A DNA stretch of 62,797 bases, from the NCBI GenBank assembly GCA_011390955.1, contig JAABRM010000043.1:1-62797 (forward strand). The letters are read 5' to 3'. The notes below the pieces were generated by a model. It was not told the origin of the DNA. It was given only the letters and a program-made list of their open reading frames with translations, and did not search any database. A program made the translations under genes and the position numbers. The DNA is from Oscillatoriales cyanobacterium (GTDB lineage Bacteria > Cyanobacteriota > Cyanobacteriia > Cyanobacteriales > Laspinemataceae). The number at the start of each line of letters is the position of its first letter. Positions within the stretch are counted from its first letter, which is position 1. Of the stretch, positions 9,594-20,120 are shown in pieces.

Positions 9594-10763
9594 TTACTTA
9601 CGTTTAGTCAATTTGCCGCCGATACCAAGCAATCCAATGGTCAAAATTCCGGCAACAGTGCTCGGTTCGGGAATACTTTGAGGAATTTGTTTTGATGCGG
9701 TTGGGACTGGCGTCCTAGGGCGAGCGATTTTATTAGCATTGAAAGAGTTAAACTCTGATGCTTCTTGCTGAACAACGTAAAAATCGTCGCTGTCAAACTC
9801 GTCTTCTTGAAACAGCGGCAGTTCTCGGTTATTTGTACCAGCCCAATTCGATTCCGAACAGCCGCCACCCCCAGAACCGCCACCGGAACCACCGCCACCG
9901 CTGCTGTCGCAAGAAGGTGTTTCTGATGAAGAGGGTTCCTCTGAAGTAAATTCGTTTTCCCACCCCCAAGATATTCCGTTGTAAATTGTCACTGTATTAG
10001 GTGCGGTCTCTTCAACTAAATAGAGTTCAGCATACCAATCATGAGCATCGAAAATGTTTGGTCTACCTGTCAAGTCCCGGAACAAAATCATCTCATTTTC
10101 AGATCTCTGATTGTCCCCATATGTGTCATAAAACGGGTTGAACGGGCTGAACATTGGCTTGTCAAGATCGCGAGCATCGATAAAAGTTGGATCGGTCTGC
10201 TCTATGGCTATATCGATCTTGTTTTGAGCAGTTCCATATGGCTCTAAGGTAGTTCCGTAAATGACACTCTTGGTTAGACCGTGATTGTTAACTACTCGTT
10301 GAATAAAATGCACTGATGAGCCGGTTGGATCTTGTATTTCTGGTTGTGACTCGGTCTGTGTTGGATCTTGGATTTTTGGTTCGTAGCGAACCTGAATTTC
10401 TGCTCCAACTCTATCCTCAGCAGCAAAAGGAAGGTAAACCCCAATATTAAATATTCCATCTAAATCTCGATTCGAGCGTTCAAAACTCCAACCCTCATCT
10501 GCCCAAACAGAGTCAGATAGCAAGTTCAAGAAATCATCTGTCCCTCCTAGTGGCAGTTCTGTCACTGGTTTAAGCTTTGTCTCCACCGTTCCCAGCCCAG
10601 GCTCAGTATAGGATGTTGAAGAACAATAATTGGAGTTTAAAGTACAGGGTGAATCCGGCTCTGAAGCGGGCATGGTAAAAGAAAAAGCTAAACCCGCTTT
10701 ACCTGTTAAAGAAACCAGTAAAGGAGTTGCAAATCCAACTAGAAGATAATGTCGCAATTTCAT
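9594..10763 (-). CDS. PEP-CTERM sorting domain protein (copy A4, short form)
   Basis: 389 residues. Signal peptide (HYLLVGFATPLLVSLTGKAGLAFS), globular N-terminal domain with RWVHFIQRV-like and PFYDTYGD motifs shared with A1-A3, Cys-flanked Gly/Ser run near residue 300, acidic FQEDEFDSDDFYVV, and a complete C-terminal SIPEPSTVAGILTIG plus TKRK sorting signal. It lacks the ~110-residue second beta-rich domain (TYGFEFQALDNTLF) found in A2 and A3, so the linker runs directly into the sorting signal. Residues ~170-190 contain a short internal repeat (IQDPT/Q-rich). Probably exported and processed by an exosortase; function unknown. Confidence 0.85.
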   Translation of the reverse strand: MKLRHYLLVGFATPLLVSLTGKAGLAFSFTMPASEPDSPCTLNSNYCSSTSYTEPGLGTVETKLKPVTELPLGGTDDFLNLLSDSVWADEGWSFERSNRDLDGIFNIGVYLPFAAEDRVGAEIQVRYEPKIQDPTQTESQPEIQDPTGSSVHFIQRVVNNHGLTKSVIYGTTLEPYGTAQNKIDIAIEQTDPTFIDARDLDKPMFSPFNPFYDTYGDNQRSENEMILFRDLTGRPNIFDAHDWYAELYLVEETAPNTVTIYNGISWGWENEFTSEEPSSSETPSCDSSGGGGSGGGSGGGGCSESNWAGTNNRELPLFQEDEFDSDDFYVVQQEASEFNSFNANKIARPRTPVPTASKQIPQSIPEPSTVAGILTIGLLGIGGKLTKRK

Positions 10764-10843
10764 GGCAATTTAGGTTCTATTGTTAGAATAAATTTCAGAG
10801 CGAGCTTCAGATCAAATAATCGAGGGCAACTAAAGTTGAAAGG

Positions 10844-11545
10844 CTAAGGTTCGACCACCTGAAATTCCACAAATGGACTCGTTGCTTTCCCAGTCCACAT
10901 TCCTTCGGTTAATCTGGGTTCATTTTCTCCCGGGTTATCGCAGAATGCTGTTGTCCTACGACCAGTGTACTTGGCTTGCATTTGATAAGTACCGGGGCGA
11001 ACATCTTCAAAGTACCAAACTCCCCCCAAACGATCCTGGCTTTCGAGTACAAGTTTATTGTCTCTCCAAAATAGTTCGCTATCGATCTCGAAGGTTACAG
11101 TTTGGTCGGGCATCGCCACAGGACAATCATATCGTTCGCTATTCAGAAGCATACCTCTAAATGCTCCACTTCTCAGGTATGTCCCGGTTGTGTCTCTAAT
11201 TTTTAAAAAGAGCATTACAAGAGGATCGAACATGGGGAAACGAATCGGAACTTGCAGATTGTTAGTAATTTTCAGCATCAGTTTCACCGGGGTACGAGAT
11301 GACGAGTTATTTTCTGGAATTACCAGTACGGGGGAGACAATTAGTTCCACTTGAATATCATCCCTTACTTCGGTGCTGCTATTTGTTGTTTCAGCCAATG
11401 CTTTGTTGCTTTGGTTGCCAGAAATCAGTATGGACGTTGGCGTCAGTTTGACTGGAATCGGAGTTATTGCCAAAAACCCTAAAGCAAGTCCAGTTACAAC
11501 TAAAATCCCTGTTATGTTTTTTAATTTTTTTCGCAATCGTTCCAT
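10844..11545 (-). CDS. Membrane-anchored or secreted beta-sandwich-like protein (B5)
   Basis: 233 residues from ATG 11545, preceded by AGGGGA; an upstream TTG gives six extra residues but lacks a ribosome site. Unlike the other B copies it has an N-terminal basic segment and a hydrophobic helix (ITGILVVTGLALGFLAITPI), so it is exported or anchored. The rest follows the B pattern: VKLMLKITNNLQVPIRF, MPDQTVTFEI, RPGTYQMQAKY and MWTGKATSPFVEF. It lies 80 bp upstream... on the minus strand it precedes A4 by 80 bp, continuing the alternation of B and A genes. Function unknown. Confidence 0.75.
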   Translation of the reverse strand: MERLRKKLKNITGILVVTGLALGFLAITPIPVKLTPTSILISGNQSNKALAETTNSSTEVRDDIQVELIVSPVLVIPENNSSSRTPVKLMLKITNNLQVPIRFPMFDPLVMLFLKIRDTTGTYLRSGAFRGMLLNSERYDCPVAMPDQTVTFEIDSELFWRDNKLVLESQDRLGGVWYFEDVRPGTYQMQAKYTGRRTTAFCDNPGENEPRLTEGMWTGKATSPFVEFQVVEP

Positions 11546-11679
11546 TGTTTTTCCCCTAGCCAACTCATCAAACCGCGTTTCCGCAAATATTCTCAGATAT
11601 AATTAAATTTGTCTATTAGTAATTTGACGGAATTGTTTGACAAAATTTGGGCGCATTTGAAAATCTTCTGTGTGGATTT

Positions 11680-11875
11680 ACTTAATCCAGCGCCAATCCC
11701 CAATAAACCAATCGTCAAAATACCTACCACTGAACCCGGTTCGGGAATGCTAGTAGGAATTACTCCAGGTTCGGCAATGGCTCGTATTTTAAAACTGGCG
11801 ATTCGCGATCGCGCATCCAGAGACGGGAATCGCCCCATTAAAACCTAATTTTTACGGCAAATAGGTTAAATCTTT
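11680..11875 (-). pseudogene. Remnant of a PEP-CTERM C-terminus
   Basis: The reading RAIAEPGVIPTSIPEPGSVVG followed by ILTIGLLGIGAG is a typical sorting-signal end, matching A2. Upstream of it only scraps of the family remain (the KLGFNQTL region is recognisable around 11840-11870 but is disrupted by a short GC-rich insert near 11805-11830). No start or body of a gene is left. It marks the right-hand limit of the A/B family. Confidence 0.7.
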
Positions 11876-12200
11876 TTGAAGATAAAAATTGAGCTATTAG
11901 CCCGGTATTTCAATTTGTGTAAAATAAAAAAACCGATTTTTTTTATAAAAACTGGTTTATAACCATTGAGTAAATAGTCTCATTTTGGGAATAAATTTTA
12001 TTATTTTTTTAGCAAAAAAACCTTATTTTTTGTAGTCGATTATGTCGAATGGGACGCATTTGATGTGGGCAAAAAACAAAAAAAAATACTGTAGATAAAT
12101 TAAGATTATTGCCTAATTTATTACAAAATTGAGATGCCCCAAAGCGAGTGTTAAATAAGTATTTTTTGTCAAAATTAGTTTGGCTAATGAATTGCTAAAG
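11876..12200. other. AT-rich intergenic stretch
   Basis: Contains several runs of A or T and no credible open frame, RNA or repeat that I can recognise. Confidence 0.6.
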
Positions 12201-12207
12201 AAATGAA

Positions 12208-12240
12208 AAAACCGGGTTTCAAGAAAAGAAACCCGGTTTT
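12208..12240 (-). terminator. Probable terminator of glsF built from a dispersed repeat
   Basis: A perfect 13-bp stem (AAAACCGGGTTTC paired with GAAACCCGGTTTT) with a 7-nt loop, followed on the minus strand by a T-rich run, 22 bp after the glsF stop. The stem is the same AGAAACCCGGTTTCT-type repeat that is scattered through the window. Confidence 0.75.
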
Positions 12241-12262
12241 TGCTTTATCTAGAGCATTTTAC

Positions 12263-15200
12263 CTAGACCATTTCTACTGGTTGTGGTTGAATTTGAGCAT
12301 TCACTTCTGGGGAATTTTCCTCAGAAGGAGGCACTACTTGCCAGAATTTAGCCAAGGTATTTTGCCAATCTGCTAATAATTTCTGGGCTAACTTGGAACC
12401 AGTCCGTTGGGCGTGGGCTTCAATTAATTCTTTTAATTGTCGATCGCCCACTGGGGAAGTAATCCGTTGAATTTTGACAATTTCTGGATTGACTTTTTCC
12501 GGGAATGAACCATCTTCATCAAAGAAATAGGCCAATCCGCCGGTCATCCCAGCGCCCACGTTGCGACCTACTTTGCCCAAGCAAACAATCGTGCCGCCGG
12601 TCATATATTCACAGCAGTGGTCGCCGGCCCCTTCAATCACCGCTTTGCCCAGGGAATTCCGCACCGCAAACCGTTCGCCCGCTTGACCATAAGCGAATAA
12701 AGTGCCGCCAGTGGCCCCGTACAGGCAAGTGTTGCCGATAATCACGTTTTCTGAGGGATTAAAGGTGGCTTCGGGTGAGGGCTTGACGATCAGAGTACCG
12801 CCATTCATGCCTTTACCCACATAGTCATTGGCTTCCCCTTCCAGGATTAAAGTCATGCCAGAAATGTTAAAGGCACCAAAACTTTGACCCGCAGACCCGC
12901 TAAACCGGAGGACAATTTGACCGCTGAAGCCGGTATTGCCGTATTTGCTGGCAATTTGACCGGAAACGCGGGCACCGACGGAGCGATCGGTGTTGATAAT
13001 TTTGACGGTTTTGTCCGCTGTCCCATGATTGGCGATCGCCTCGGAAATTTCCGGGCAGGCTAATAACTCATCATCCAACACTGGCCCATTGGTATGGACT
13101 TCGGGATGATTTAACCAATCGCGGTTTTCCCGCGTATCGGGCAAATTCAGCAGGGAATTCAGGTTAATGGTCTTAGTTTTGGCTAACTGCAACCCTTGAC
13201 GGGGGGTTAAGAGATCGGCGCGACCGATGACCTCATTTAAGGAACGATAGCCCAACCGCGCCAATAGTTGCCGCACTTCTTCCGCCACAAAATAGAAGAA
13301 ATTGACGACGTACTCGGGCATTCCACTAAACCGCTTGCGGAGTTTCTCCTGCTGGGTTGTCACACCCACCGGGCAAGAGTTCATGTGGCAAATCCGCGCC
13401 ATAATGCAACCTTCGGCAATCATGGCAATGGACCCAAAGCCGTATTCTTCCGCGCCCATTAAGGCGGCCATCATCACATCCATGCCGCATTTCATGCCAC
13501 CGTCAGCCCGCAATAGGACGCGATCGCGCAGCTTATTCTGCATCAGGGTGCGGTGGACTTCCGTTAAGCCCAACTCCCAGGGAACCCCCGCGTGTTTGAT
13601 GGAACTCAACGGCGAAGCGCCCGTACCTCCGTCATGGCCGGAAATTTGAATAATATCTGCGTTGGCTTTGGCCACCCCAGCAGCGATCGTGCCAATCCCA
13701 ATTTCCGCCACTAATTTCACCGATACCTTAGCTTGGGGATTAATTTGGTGCAAGTCAAAAATTAACTGAGCCAAATCCTCAATACTGTAGATATCGTGGT
13801 GGGGCGGTGGGGAAATCAACGGCACTCCGGGCTTAGATTTCCGCAACATGGCGATATAGGGACTGACTTTTTTACCGGGCAATTGACCGCCTTCTCCCGG
13901 TTTTGCCCCTTGAGCCACTTTAATTTCCAGTTGCTTACCGCTCATCAGGTATTCTGGTGTGACCCCAAAGCGACCGGAAGCGATTTGTTTAATGGCAGAA
14001 GAGGCGGTGTCTCCGTTGCGTAGACCCCGCAAATATGGCCGAGAAGGGGATTGTCCGTTTTCATCCACATCATTGATCGTCCCAAACCGCCAGGGATCTT
14101 CGCCTCCTTCCCCAGAGTTGGACTTACCACCCATCCGGTTCATGGCGATCGCCAGAGTTTCGTGGGCTTCGGGAGAAAGTGCCCCCAGAGACATTCCCCC
14201 AGTGCAGAACCGTTTGACAATTTCTTCCACGGGTTCCACTTCGGCAATATCAATAGATGGGCGTTCGCTTTGCAAATCTAGTAAATCCCGTAGATTCACA
14301 ATCGGACTATTTTTCAGATATTCCTGATAAAGCTGATAATGGTCAAATTCGTTAGTTTTAACAGCCTGATGCAATAACTTAGCTAAATCAGGATTATTGG
14401 CATGATATTCCCCACTGGGACGATGTTGGACAAAGCCAAAATTTTCCAGTTTTTTGAGAGTCCCGGTTTCTCCAAGAGTTTCTGGAAAAGCTTTGCCGTG
14501 AAATGCCATAACTTCCCGTGCCACATCAGCTACAGACAAGCCGCCAATGCGGGAAACCGTGCCTTCAAAGGCGATATTTAACAAATCTTCGCCAATCCCA
14601 ATTGCCTCGAAAATTTGCGCTCCTTTGTAACTGGCTAATAAAGAAATTCCCATTTTTGAGAGAATTTTTAATAAGCCAGCTTCTACGGCTTTGCAATAAT
14701 TTTCTTGAGCTTTTTCTAAGGAAATTGCTTCAATTTGTCCTCGTTCCATCATCTTTTGGGTCTTAGAATTAGACCACCAATGCCGCACCGTTTCTAATGC
14801 TAAGTAAGGACAAACTGCGGATGCGCCATAACCAATTAAACAAGCAAAATGATGGGTAGTCCAACATTGGGCAGTTTCCACCACAATTGAAGCTTGAGTG
14901 CGTAAACCTTCCCGGATTAAATGGTATTGAACCGTGCCCACTGCCAACAACGGCGGAATATATGTAATATTGGCACTGATTTCGGAGAAACCGGGTTTCT
15001 GGAGATGGCGATCGCTCAAAATGATAATCTTATTTCCGGCGGCCACCGCTTCAGAAACGGATTTTTTCAATGCTGCTAAAGCATTAGCTAAATCATCGGA
15101 ACCTGTACCGATCTCATACAAAGTCGATATCCGAGCGACGTTAATGCCATGCCCATTGCCGGTAGAAATTAAATTTTCTAATTCCGGTTCATTGAGAATT

Positions 15201-16924
15201 GGTGACATTAATTGCAACTGTTTGGCATGGGCGGCATCTTCTTCTAATAAATTGCGATGTCCCCCTAGATAAACTTCTAGGGACATGACCAAACTTTCCC
15301 GCAATGGGTCGATCGCCGGGTTAGTAACTTGGGCAAACCGTTGCTTAAAATAGTCGTAAAGCAAATAAGGCTTATCGGACAAAACCGCCAACGGGGTATC
15401 ATTGCCCATACAAAATGTGGCTTCTTTCCCGGTTTCCGCCATTGCCTGAATCATCATTTCCACATCTTCCGTGGAATAGCCGAAAATAACTTGCGATCGC
15501 CGCAAAGTTGGCTCATCTAATTGAGGGGCCGGTAAATGGCCATGACGTTCAAAGACAAAGCGACTTTGCAACCACTGCTTATAGGGTCGGGCTTGGGCAA
15601 CGCGCTGCTTAATGTCCCAATTATGGAGAACTTCCCCACTTTCCAGGTCTACCACCATCATTTGACCGGGGCCGAGGCGTCCTTTTTCCACAATTTCCGA
15701 CTCAACCAAAGGCACTACCCCAGCTTCCGAGGAAACCACCACCAAGCCAGAACGAGTAATCGCATATCGGGCAGGGCGTAAACCATTCCGGTCTAAGCTG
15801 GCACCTACCTGCTTACCATCGCTAAACACTAACAAAGCCGGGCCATCCCAAGCTTCCATTACCCCGGCATTGTAATCATAAAAATCGACAATTTCTGGGT
15901 GATCGGCCAAGTCGGGCTGATTCCGAAACGCTTCGGGCACCAGCATCATAATCGCTTCCGCAGGGCTACGTTGCGATCGCACCAGCAACTCAAACACATT
16001 ATCTAAATTTGCCGAATCACTATTATCGGTGCGAACAAATGGCATCAGGTCAGAAATGCGATCGCCCCAACATTCATGGGACAAATTCGCCTGCCGCGCG
16101 GTCATCCAGTTCATATTGCCCAGCAGGGTATTGATTTCGCCATTATGTCCCAACAAGCGCATCGGTTGCGCCAAGGGCCAGCGGGGCATTGTGTTAGTGC
16201 TAAAGCGGCGGTGGAATACGGCAAACGAACTCTTATAAGCGGGATTGGTCATGTCCTGATAAAACTCGCCCAGGACTGCGCCGCGTACCATGCCTTTATA
16301 GACAATCGTGCGGCAGGAAAACGAACACATATAGTAGTTATCGGCCCAAGAAATTACCCCGGTTTGATTTAAGGCATCGCCCACCACCCGACGGGCTAAA
16401 TATAAAGACCGTTCCAGTTCATCCCCGGTTTGCGTGGGATGGAATACCAGCAATTGAGAAATCATCGGTTCGGTTTCTCTGGCTTGGATTCCCAGCACTT
16501 CTTGTTTCACGGGCACCACCCGCCACCCAAGCACCTGAAATCCTTCTTTGACCAAAACTTTCTCGGTGACATCAACAGCCAAAGCGCGATCGGCATTATC
16601 CAGGGGCAAAAATACCATCGCCACACCGATATGTTGCCGTTGGTTGGCAATCAGCGAACGAGTTTCTTCAGTCAAAGCGGTGTCTTGGGCCAACAGTTCC
16701 CAAGGAATTGCCGTGAGAATTCCCGAACCGTCTCCAGAATCGCGATCGGCACTGCAACCGCCGCGATGTTCCATACAAGCAAGGGCTGGCAAAGCTTCTA
16801 CAATAATGTCATGGCTGGCCACCCCTTTAGAGTCAGCCACAAAGCCAACTCCACAAGCATCTCGTTCTTCGACTAACCAACGTTGTCCCTGAAACTCGTT
16901 AGTAGTTTTTTGTACTTCAGTCAT
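12263..16924 (-). CDS. glsF: Ferredoxin-dependent glutamate synthase (Fd-GOGAT)
   Basis: 1553 residues. Converts glutamine and 2-oxoglutarate to two glutamates using reduced ferredoxin, the second step of ammonium assimilation. Domain order: class II glutamine amidotransferase beginning at the nucleophile in DACGVGF (Cys ~24), with [19 protein letters not shown] typical of the ferredoxin type rather than the NADH type; central domain; FMN-binding barrel ([20 protein letters not shown]); 3Fe-4S cluster cysteines in [16 protein letters not shown]-terminal GXGXG beta-helix. Full length for the family. A palindromic repeat is embedded at 14986-15000 and adds a few residues (QKPGFSE). Monocistronic, with its own terminator. 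Also called gltS in some cyanobacteria. Confidence 0.95.
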   Translation of the reverse strand: MTEVQKTTNEFQGQRWLVEERDACGVGFVADSKGVASHDIIVEALPALACMEHRGGCSADRDSGDGSGILTAIPWELLAQDTALTEETRSLIANQRQHIGVAMVFLPLDNADRALAVDVTEKVLVKEGFQVLGWRVVPVKQEVLGIQARETEPMISQLLVFHPTQTGDELERSLYLARRVVGDALNQTGVISWADNYYMCSFSCRTIVYKGMVRGAVLGEFYQDMTNPAYKSSFAVFHRRFSTNTMPRWPLAQPMRLLGHNGEINTLLGNMNWMTARQANLSHECWGDRISDLMPFVRTDNSDSANLDNVFELLVRSQRSPAEAIMMLVPEAFRNQPDLADHPEIVDFYDYNAGVMEAWDGPALLVFSDGKQVGASLDRNGLRPARYAITRSGLVVVSSEAGVVPLVESEIVEKGRLGPGQMMVVDLESGEVLHNWDIKQRVAQARPYKQWLQSRFVFERHGHLPAPQLDEPTLRRSQVIFGYSTEDVEMMIQAMAETGKEATFCMGNDTPLAVLSDKPYLLYDYFKQRFAQVTNPAIDPLRESLVMSLEVYLGGHRNLLEEDAAHAKQLQLMSPILNEPELENLISTGNGHGINVARISTLYEIGTGSDDLANALAALKKSVSEAVAAGNKIIILSDRHLQKPGFSEISANITYIPPLLAVGTVQYHLIREGLRTQASIVVETAQCWTTHHFACLIGYGASAVCPYLALETVRHWWSNSKTQKMMERGQIEAISLEKAQENYCKAVEAGLLKILSKMGISLLASYKGAQIFEAIGIGEDLLNIAFEGTVSRIGGLSVADVAREVMAFHGKAFPETLGETGTLKKLENFGFVQHRPSGEYHANNPDLAKLLHQAVKTNEFDHYQLYQEYLKNSPIVNLRDLLDLQSERPSIDIAEVEPVEEIVKRFCTGGMSLGALSPEAHETLAIAMNRMGGKSNSGEGGEDPWRFGTINDVDENGQSPSRPYLRGLRNGDTASSAIKQIASGRFGVTPEYLMSGKQLEIKVAQGAKPGEGGQLPGKKVSPYIAMLRKSKPGVPLISPPPHHDIYSIEDLAQLIFDLHQINPQAKVSVKLVAEIGIGTIAAGVAKANADIIQISGHDGGTGASPLSSIKHAGVPWELGLTEVHRTLMQNKLRDRVLLRADGGMKCGMDVMMAALMGAEEYGFGSIAMIAEGCIMARICHMNSCPVGVTTQQEKLRKRFSGMPEYVVNFFYFVAEEVRQLLARLGYRSLNEVIGRADLLTPRQGLQLAKTKTINLNSLLNLPDTRENRDWLNHPEVHTNGPVLDDELLACPEISEAIANHGTADKTVKIINTDRSVGARVSGQIASKYGNTGFSGQIVLRFSGSAGQSFGAFNISGMTLILEGEANDYVGKGMNGGTLIVKPSPEATFNPSENVIIGNTCLYGATGGTLFAYGQAGERFAVRNSLGKAVIEGAGDHCCEYMTGGTIVCLGKVGRNVGAGMTGGLAYFFDEDGSFPEKVNPEIVKIQRITSPVGDRQLKELIEAHAQRTGSKLAQKLLADWQNTLAKFWQVVPPSEENSPEVNAQIQPQPVEMV
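14986..15000. repeat. Dispersed palindrome inside the glsF coding sequence
   Basis: AGAAACCGGGTTTCT is identical to the core of the repeats at 17.4-17.6, 18.3-18.5 and 57.5-58.4 kb. In glsF it is read as QKPGFSE between SDRHL and the conserved YIPPLLAV. Confidence 0.7.
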
Positions 16925-17723
16925 TTTGTCCTTTGTCCTTTGTCTGTTGTTGCTTTGTTATTGATTATTGATTATTTGTTATTTGACGCAAAATCAATAA
17001 CCAATGGATAATAACCAATAACTAATAACGAATTACGATTTATAGGTTTTTGGATCCATTTATGGGGGATCTGATTATAACAAAAAAATAAAACAATATT
17101 GCATCCATCTATTTAGGTTTCTTGGTGGGGAGGCAAAGATTGACCCAAGAAACCCGGTTTCTTGTCCCTGGGGCGGTGGGGTGGCAGTAACGCACCATAA
17201 GCAATTTGGTAGGGTGCGTTAGGCGGATAAAAATTTATGGCTCCAATTAACAATTACCCGATCCGCCTAGACGCACCATTGAAAAACAGAAAGGTGCGTC
17301 TAGGCGGACTTATAAATTTTGGTAAAAATTCCAATTTTATTGCCGCCTAACACACCCTACCAAAACCTTAATTGACCCAGAAAAGAAACCGGGTTTCTAT
17401 GAAAACCTTGGTTGGGTGACAGAGATGCTGCATAGAAACCCAGACCAGATGAATCCCTGGTTTCTGCTTGCGCGATCGCCTCTAACCGACCAACCAAGAA
17501 ACCGGTTTTCTATGAGAAGGTTGCTGGGGTGGTCAGAAACCGGGTTTCTATGAAGGTTTTGGTGGGGTGACAGAGATTGTATAAAGAAACCCGGTTTCTC
17601 AACTGCCCGGTTTCTGAACATAAGCGCGATCGCTCAAGAAATATCCCCGCGATATCACTCAATCAGTGATACAATCTGACTAAGTATTTTTGTTTCAAGA
17701 TTCTTACGCAATAGCCTAATCCT
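16925..17723. other. Intergenic region rich in dispersed repeats
   Basis: 16940-17040 is AT-rich with short TTGATTATT-type repeats ahead of glsF. 17145-17640 holds at least six copies of the AGAAACCCGGTTTCT palindrome, often linked to TATGAAAACCTTGGTTGGGTG. Between them, 17205-17365 contains paired GGTAGGGTGCGTTAGGCGG-type units that form long inverted repeats. No open frame is credible; the minus-strand frame at 17397-17621 is only a reading of the palindromes. Confidence 0.75.
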
Positions 17724-17951
17724 ATGAATACCCTCGACCAAGTGCTAGAAACTGCTTTACAACTTCCCTACGAACAGCAGGAAATGCTGATTAAAATTCT
17801 GCAAAATCGCCACCACGAAAGTAGCAGGACAGAAATCGCTACCGATGCCACAAAAACCTTAGCTGAATTCCATGCAGGCAAATTTCAACATCAGTCTGCC
17901 GAGGATATTATTCTCACACTGCGCCAGTCTTTGCAGGAGCCAGAAGCATGA
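17724..17951 (+). CDS. Putative antitoxin of a type II toxin-antitoxin pair
   Basis: 75 residues, beginning MNTLDQVLETALQLPYEQQ and ending in a Glu/Gln-rich tail. The helical N-terminus (LETALQLPYEQQEMLIKIL) resembles small cyanobacterial antitoxins paired with RelE/ParE toxins. It overlaps the downstream toxin gene by 4 nt (ATGA), the usual coupling in such operons. Assignment rests mainly on that arrangement. The antitoxin is expected to bind the toxin and repress the promoter. Confidence 0.75.
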   Translation: MNTLDQVLETALQLPYEQQEMLIKILQNRHHESSRTEIATDATKTLAEFHAGKFQHQSAEDIILTLRQSLQEPEA

Positions 17952-18232
17952 GTCCGCTGGTTTTAACCCCTAAATTCAAACGAGCATTCCGTAAATTTGT
18001 CAAGGGAAACCCCGACCTTCAGCAACGTATTGAAAACACTCTTAGAGAAATGGAAGCAGACATATTTGCCCCCTCCCTGGGGACACATAAACTCAGCGGG
18101 CAACTTGAAGGTCTTAAGTCCTGTTCCTGTGGCTATGATTGTCGGATTGTCTTTTCGATTGAAAAAGATCCAGAAACTAATAGTCAAGTAATTGTTTTGC
18201 TTGATATCGGAACCCACGATCAAGTGTATTAA
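17948..18232 (+). CDS. RelE/YafQ-type mRNA interferase toxin
   Basis: 94 residues with the RelE/ParE fold pattern: LTPKFKRAFRKFVKGNP, a helix (LQQRIENTLREME), LGTHKLSGQLEGLKSCSCG, a strand DCRIVFSI and the terminal VLLDIGTHDQVY. Arg in YDCRIVF and the C-terminal His/Tyr are positions used by ribosome-dependent endoribonucleases of this family. Translationally coupled to the antitoxin by a 4-nt overlap. Length is normal and no damage is visible, so the pair may be active. Confidence 0.85.
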   Translation: MSPLVLTPKFKRAFRKFVKGNPDLQQRIENTLREMEADIFAPSLGTHKLSGQLEGLKSCSCGYDCRIVFSIEKDPETNSQVIVLLDIGTHDQVY

Positions 18233-18279
18233 CGGCTTCAATAAAATATCAAAATTGCAATTTTATCAACAGCGATCGC

Positions 18280-18497
18280 CTCTAACCGACCAACCAAGAA
18301 ACCGGTAATCGGATGAAAACCTTGGTGGGGTGATAAAGAAACCCGGTTTAAGTTCGTAGTTGCGCTGCCTTCGCGATCGCCTTCGAGAAAGAAACGACCA
18401 AGAAACCGGGTTTCTATGAGAAGGTTGGTGGGGTGACAGATATGCTACAAAGAAACCCGGTTTCTGAATCCCTGGTTTCTAAATCCCTGGTTTCTGA
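18280..18497. repeat. Cluster of AGAAACCCGGTTTCT-type palindromes
   Basis: Several copies of the palindrome, mostly joined to TATGAGAAGGTTGGTGGGGTGACAG. The first unit begins with GCGATCGCCTCTAACCGACC, which also occurs at 17474. The cluster abuts the stop of the NB-ARC gene and its last units (18464-18490) repeat TCCCTGGTTTCT. Confidence 0.8.
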
Positions 18498-18499
18498 AT

Positions 18500-19888
18500 T
18501 CAATCCCAGCGCCGATTTTTCACATATTCTCTCAATACCGGATTGAGGATAAATTCGGTGGTCTCTTCTCCGGGTTTGATTTCCACAAAAAAGCGCCTAC
18601 CCAGAGATTTAATCGCAGTCAACAACTCCCCAGAGGATAATTCTGTCAACTTTAATAGTTGTGGCAAATTTATCGGGTCTCTGATCATCGCAAGCTGAAG
18701 AATCACCGACTGTTCGGCTAATGTGAAATCTGGAAACTGTTGGTCTAACTGCACCTGCAACGGTTCCCATAAAATTGGAGTTTGATAGGCTAAAAATTCC
18801 GCTACTCGACCAGCAAATAATTCTCGGATTTCAGTAGCGGTTAACTCTAGCCACAGCGGATTTCCGTGATACAGATCAATTAACTTTTCCCACTTATCTG
18901 GATCCGATAAATTGTGCGCTTGTAATATTTCTTTGGCTGCTTCACCTAAACCTGACAATACCAGCGATCGCACCGGAGAATTTTGTTTTTCCCAACAGTC
19001 GATCGCCAAGGGCTTTTCATTGGCGATCGCCACGATACAACTTTGATGGGTGACATCTGCGATCGTCTTGAAAAATAGCCGATAATGTTCATAACCCGAC
19101 CAATCTTCACCGGCCACTTTTCCCTTATGGAACAGGATTTGCCAATCATCGATGACAATCAAACAGCGATACTGACGCAAATATTTAATCAGTTGTGAAA
19201 TTTGTTTTTCGGGGCGATCGCACATCTGGCTATTCGGGGAAAAAATAGTCAGCAAACTGACCAGGATATCATTCAAATTAGCATAAAAATGCAGATTGCG
19301 ATAGATGACATATTCAAACTGAGGTTTAATTTGCTCAACCAAACGTAGCGCCAAAGTTGTTTTACCAATGCCACCAAATCCGCAAAGTGCCACCAAACGA
19401 GAACGTTCTTTAATAATCCACTCTTCCAGCTTCGCGAGTTCTATGGTTCTGCCGTAAAAGTTGAAAATTTCCGGGGCTGTATCTAAGTCTAGATGCGGTT
19501 CATTTTCAGTTGCCTGGGGTTTTGGGAAATTTGTGGGCGACGATCCCTGATGACGTTCTGAACAAACAAAGTTAGTAACTGTTGCATTATCTCCAAGAAT
19601 ATCGCCAACAATGCCGGATGAATAATTATAAAAATTTACTTTCTCTAATATCGCTTTAAAATTTGCCTTACTAACCTCTTTCCCCAACCCTTTCGAGAGA
19701 ATATTCCAAAGTTCTGCCCCCCGATCTCTCACATGACCTTCACCAGCATAAGTCCCTTCTGCAATTTCCGAATAAGTCTGACCATTCAAAGTGCCTTGCA
19801 GTATCGTTTCTTGCAGATAGTCCAGATGCTTTCCCGTCTGAGTAAAAACTAGATCATCTGCCAACTTCAACACTTCCGTAATTTCCAT
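18500..19888 (-). CDS. NB-ARC (STAND) ATPase with N-terminal vMAP-like helical domain
   Basis: 462 residues. The N-terminal ~90 residues (LADDLVFTQTGKHLDYLQ ... YSEIAEGTYAGEGHVRDRG) resemble the HTH-like domain common at the front of cyanobacterial STAND proteins. After a linker comes the NTPase: FYGRTIELAKLEEWI, Walker A GFGGIGKTTLALRL (~170), Walker B CLIVIDDWQ (~245), then a winged-helix region. The protein stops there; no WD40 or TPR sensor repeats follow, although such repeats are usual. STAND proteins act as ATP-driven switches in signalling or defence, so this one may be a truncated or minimal form. Confidence 0.85.
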   Translation of the reverse strand: MEITEVLKLADDLVFTQTGKHLDYLQETILQGTLNGQTYSEIAEGTYAGEGHVRDRGAELWNILSKGLGKEVSKANFKAILEKVNFYNYSSGIVGDILGDNATVTNFVCSERHQGSSPTNFPKPQATENEPHLDLDTAPEIFNFYGRTIELAKLEEWIIKERSRLVALCGFGGIGKTTLALRLVEQIKPQFEYVIYRNLHFYANLNDILVSLLTIFSPNSQMCDRPEKQISQLIKYLRQYRCLIVIDDWQILFHKGKVAGEDWSGYEHYRLFFKTIADVTHQSCIVAIANEKPLAIDCWEKQNSPVRSLVLSGLGEAAKEILQAHNLSDPDKWEKLIDLYHGNPLWLELTATEIRELFAGRVAEFLAYQTPILWEPLQVQLDQQFPDFTLAEQSVILQLAMIRDPINLPQLLKLTELSSGELLTAIKSLGRRFFVEIKPGEETTEFILNPVLREYVKNRRWD

Positions 19889-19931
19889 AGGTCAATGAGG
19901 ATAACGGTTTTGGCTATTATATCCGATTTTT

Positions 19932-20085
19932 CCGACATTTCCGACATTTCCTCATTTTTACAGATAAATCTTGCCTGGGAATAAACCCCCCGTACTATAG
20001 GATCCACTTTCCTGACCGACATTTCCGACATTTCCGATCCGGTTGTCGGAAAAAATGCCCGATTTTTCCGACTGACAGAAGTTAA
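19932..20085. promoter_or_regulatory. Repeated CCGACATTT motifs upstream of the NB-ARC gene
   Basis: Two adjacent copies of CCGACATTT at 19932-19949 and two more at 20016-20033. A near-inverse copy TGTCGGAAAAAATG and a further TTTTTCCGAC follow to 20073. Iterated 9-bp motifs ahead of a gene can be operator sites, but they could also be simple tandem repeats; no core promoter is obvious. Confidence 0.4.
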
Positions 20086-20120
20086 GGGATTAATGTACTC
20101 TTGCTATAGTAAGACTTTTA

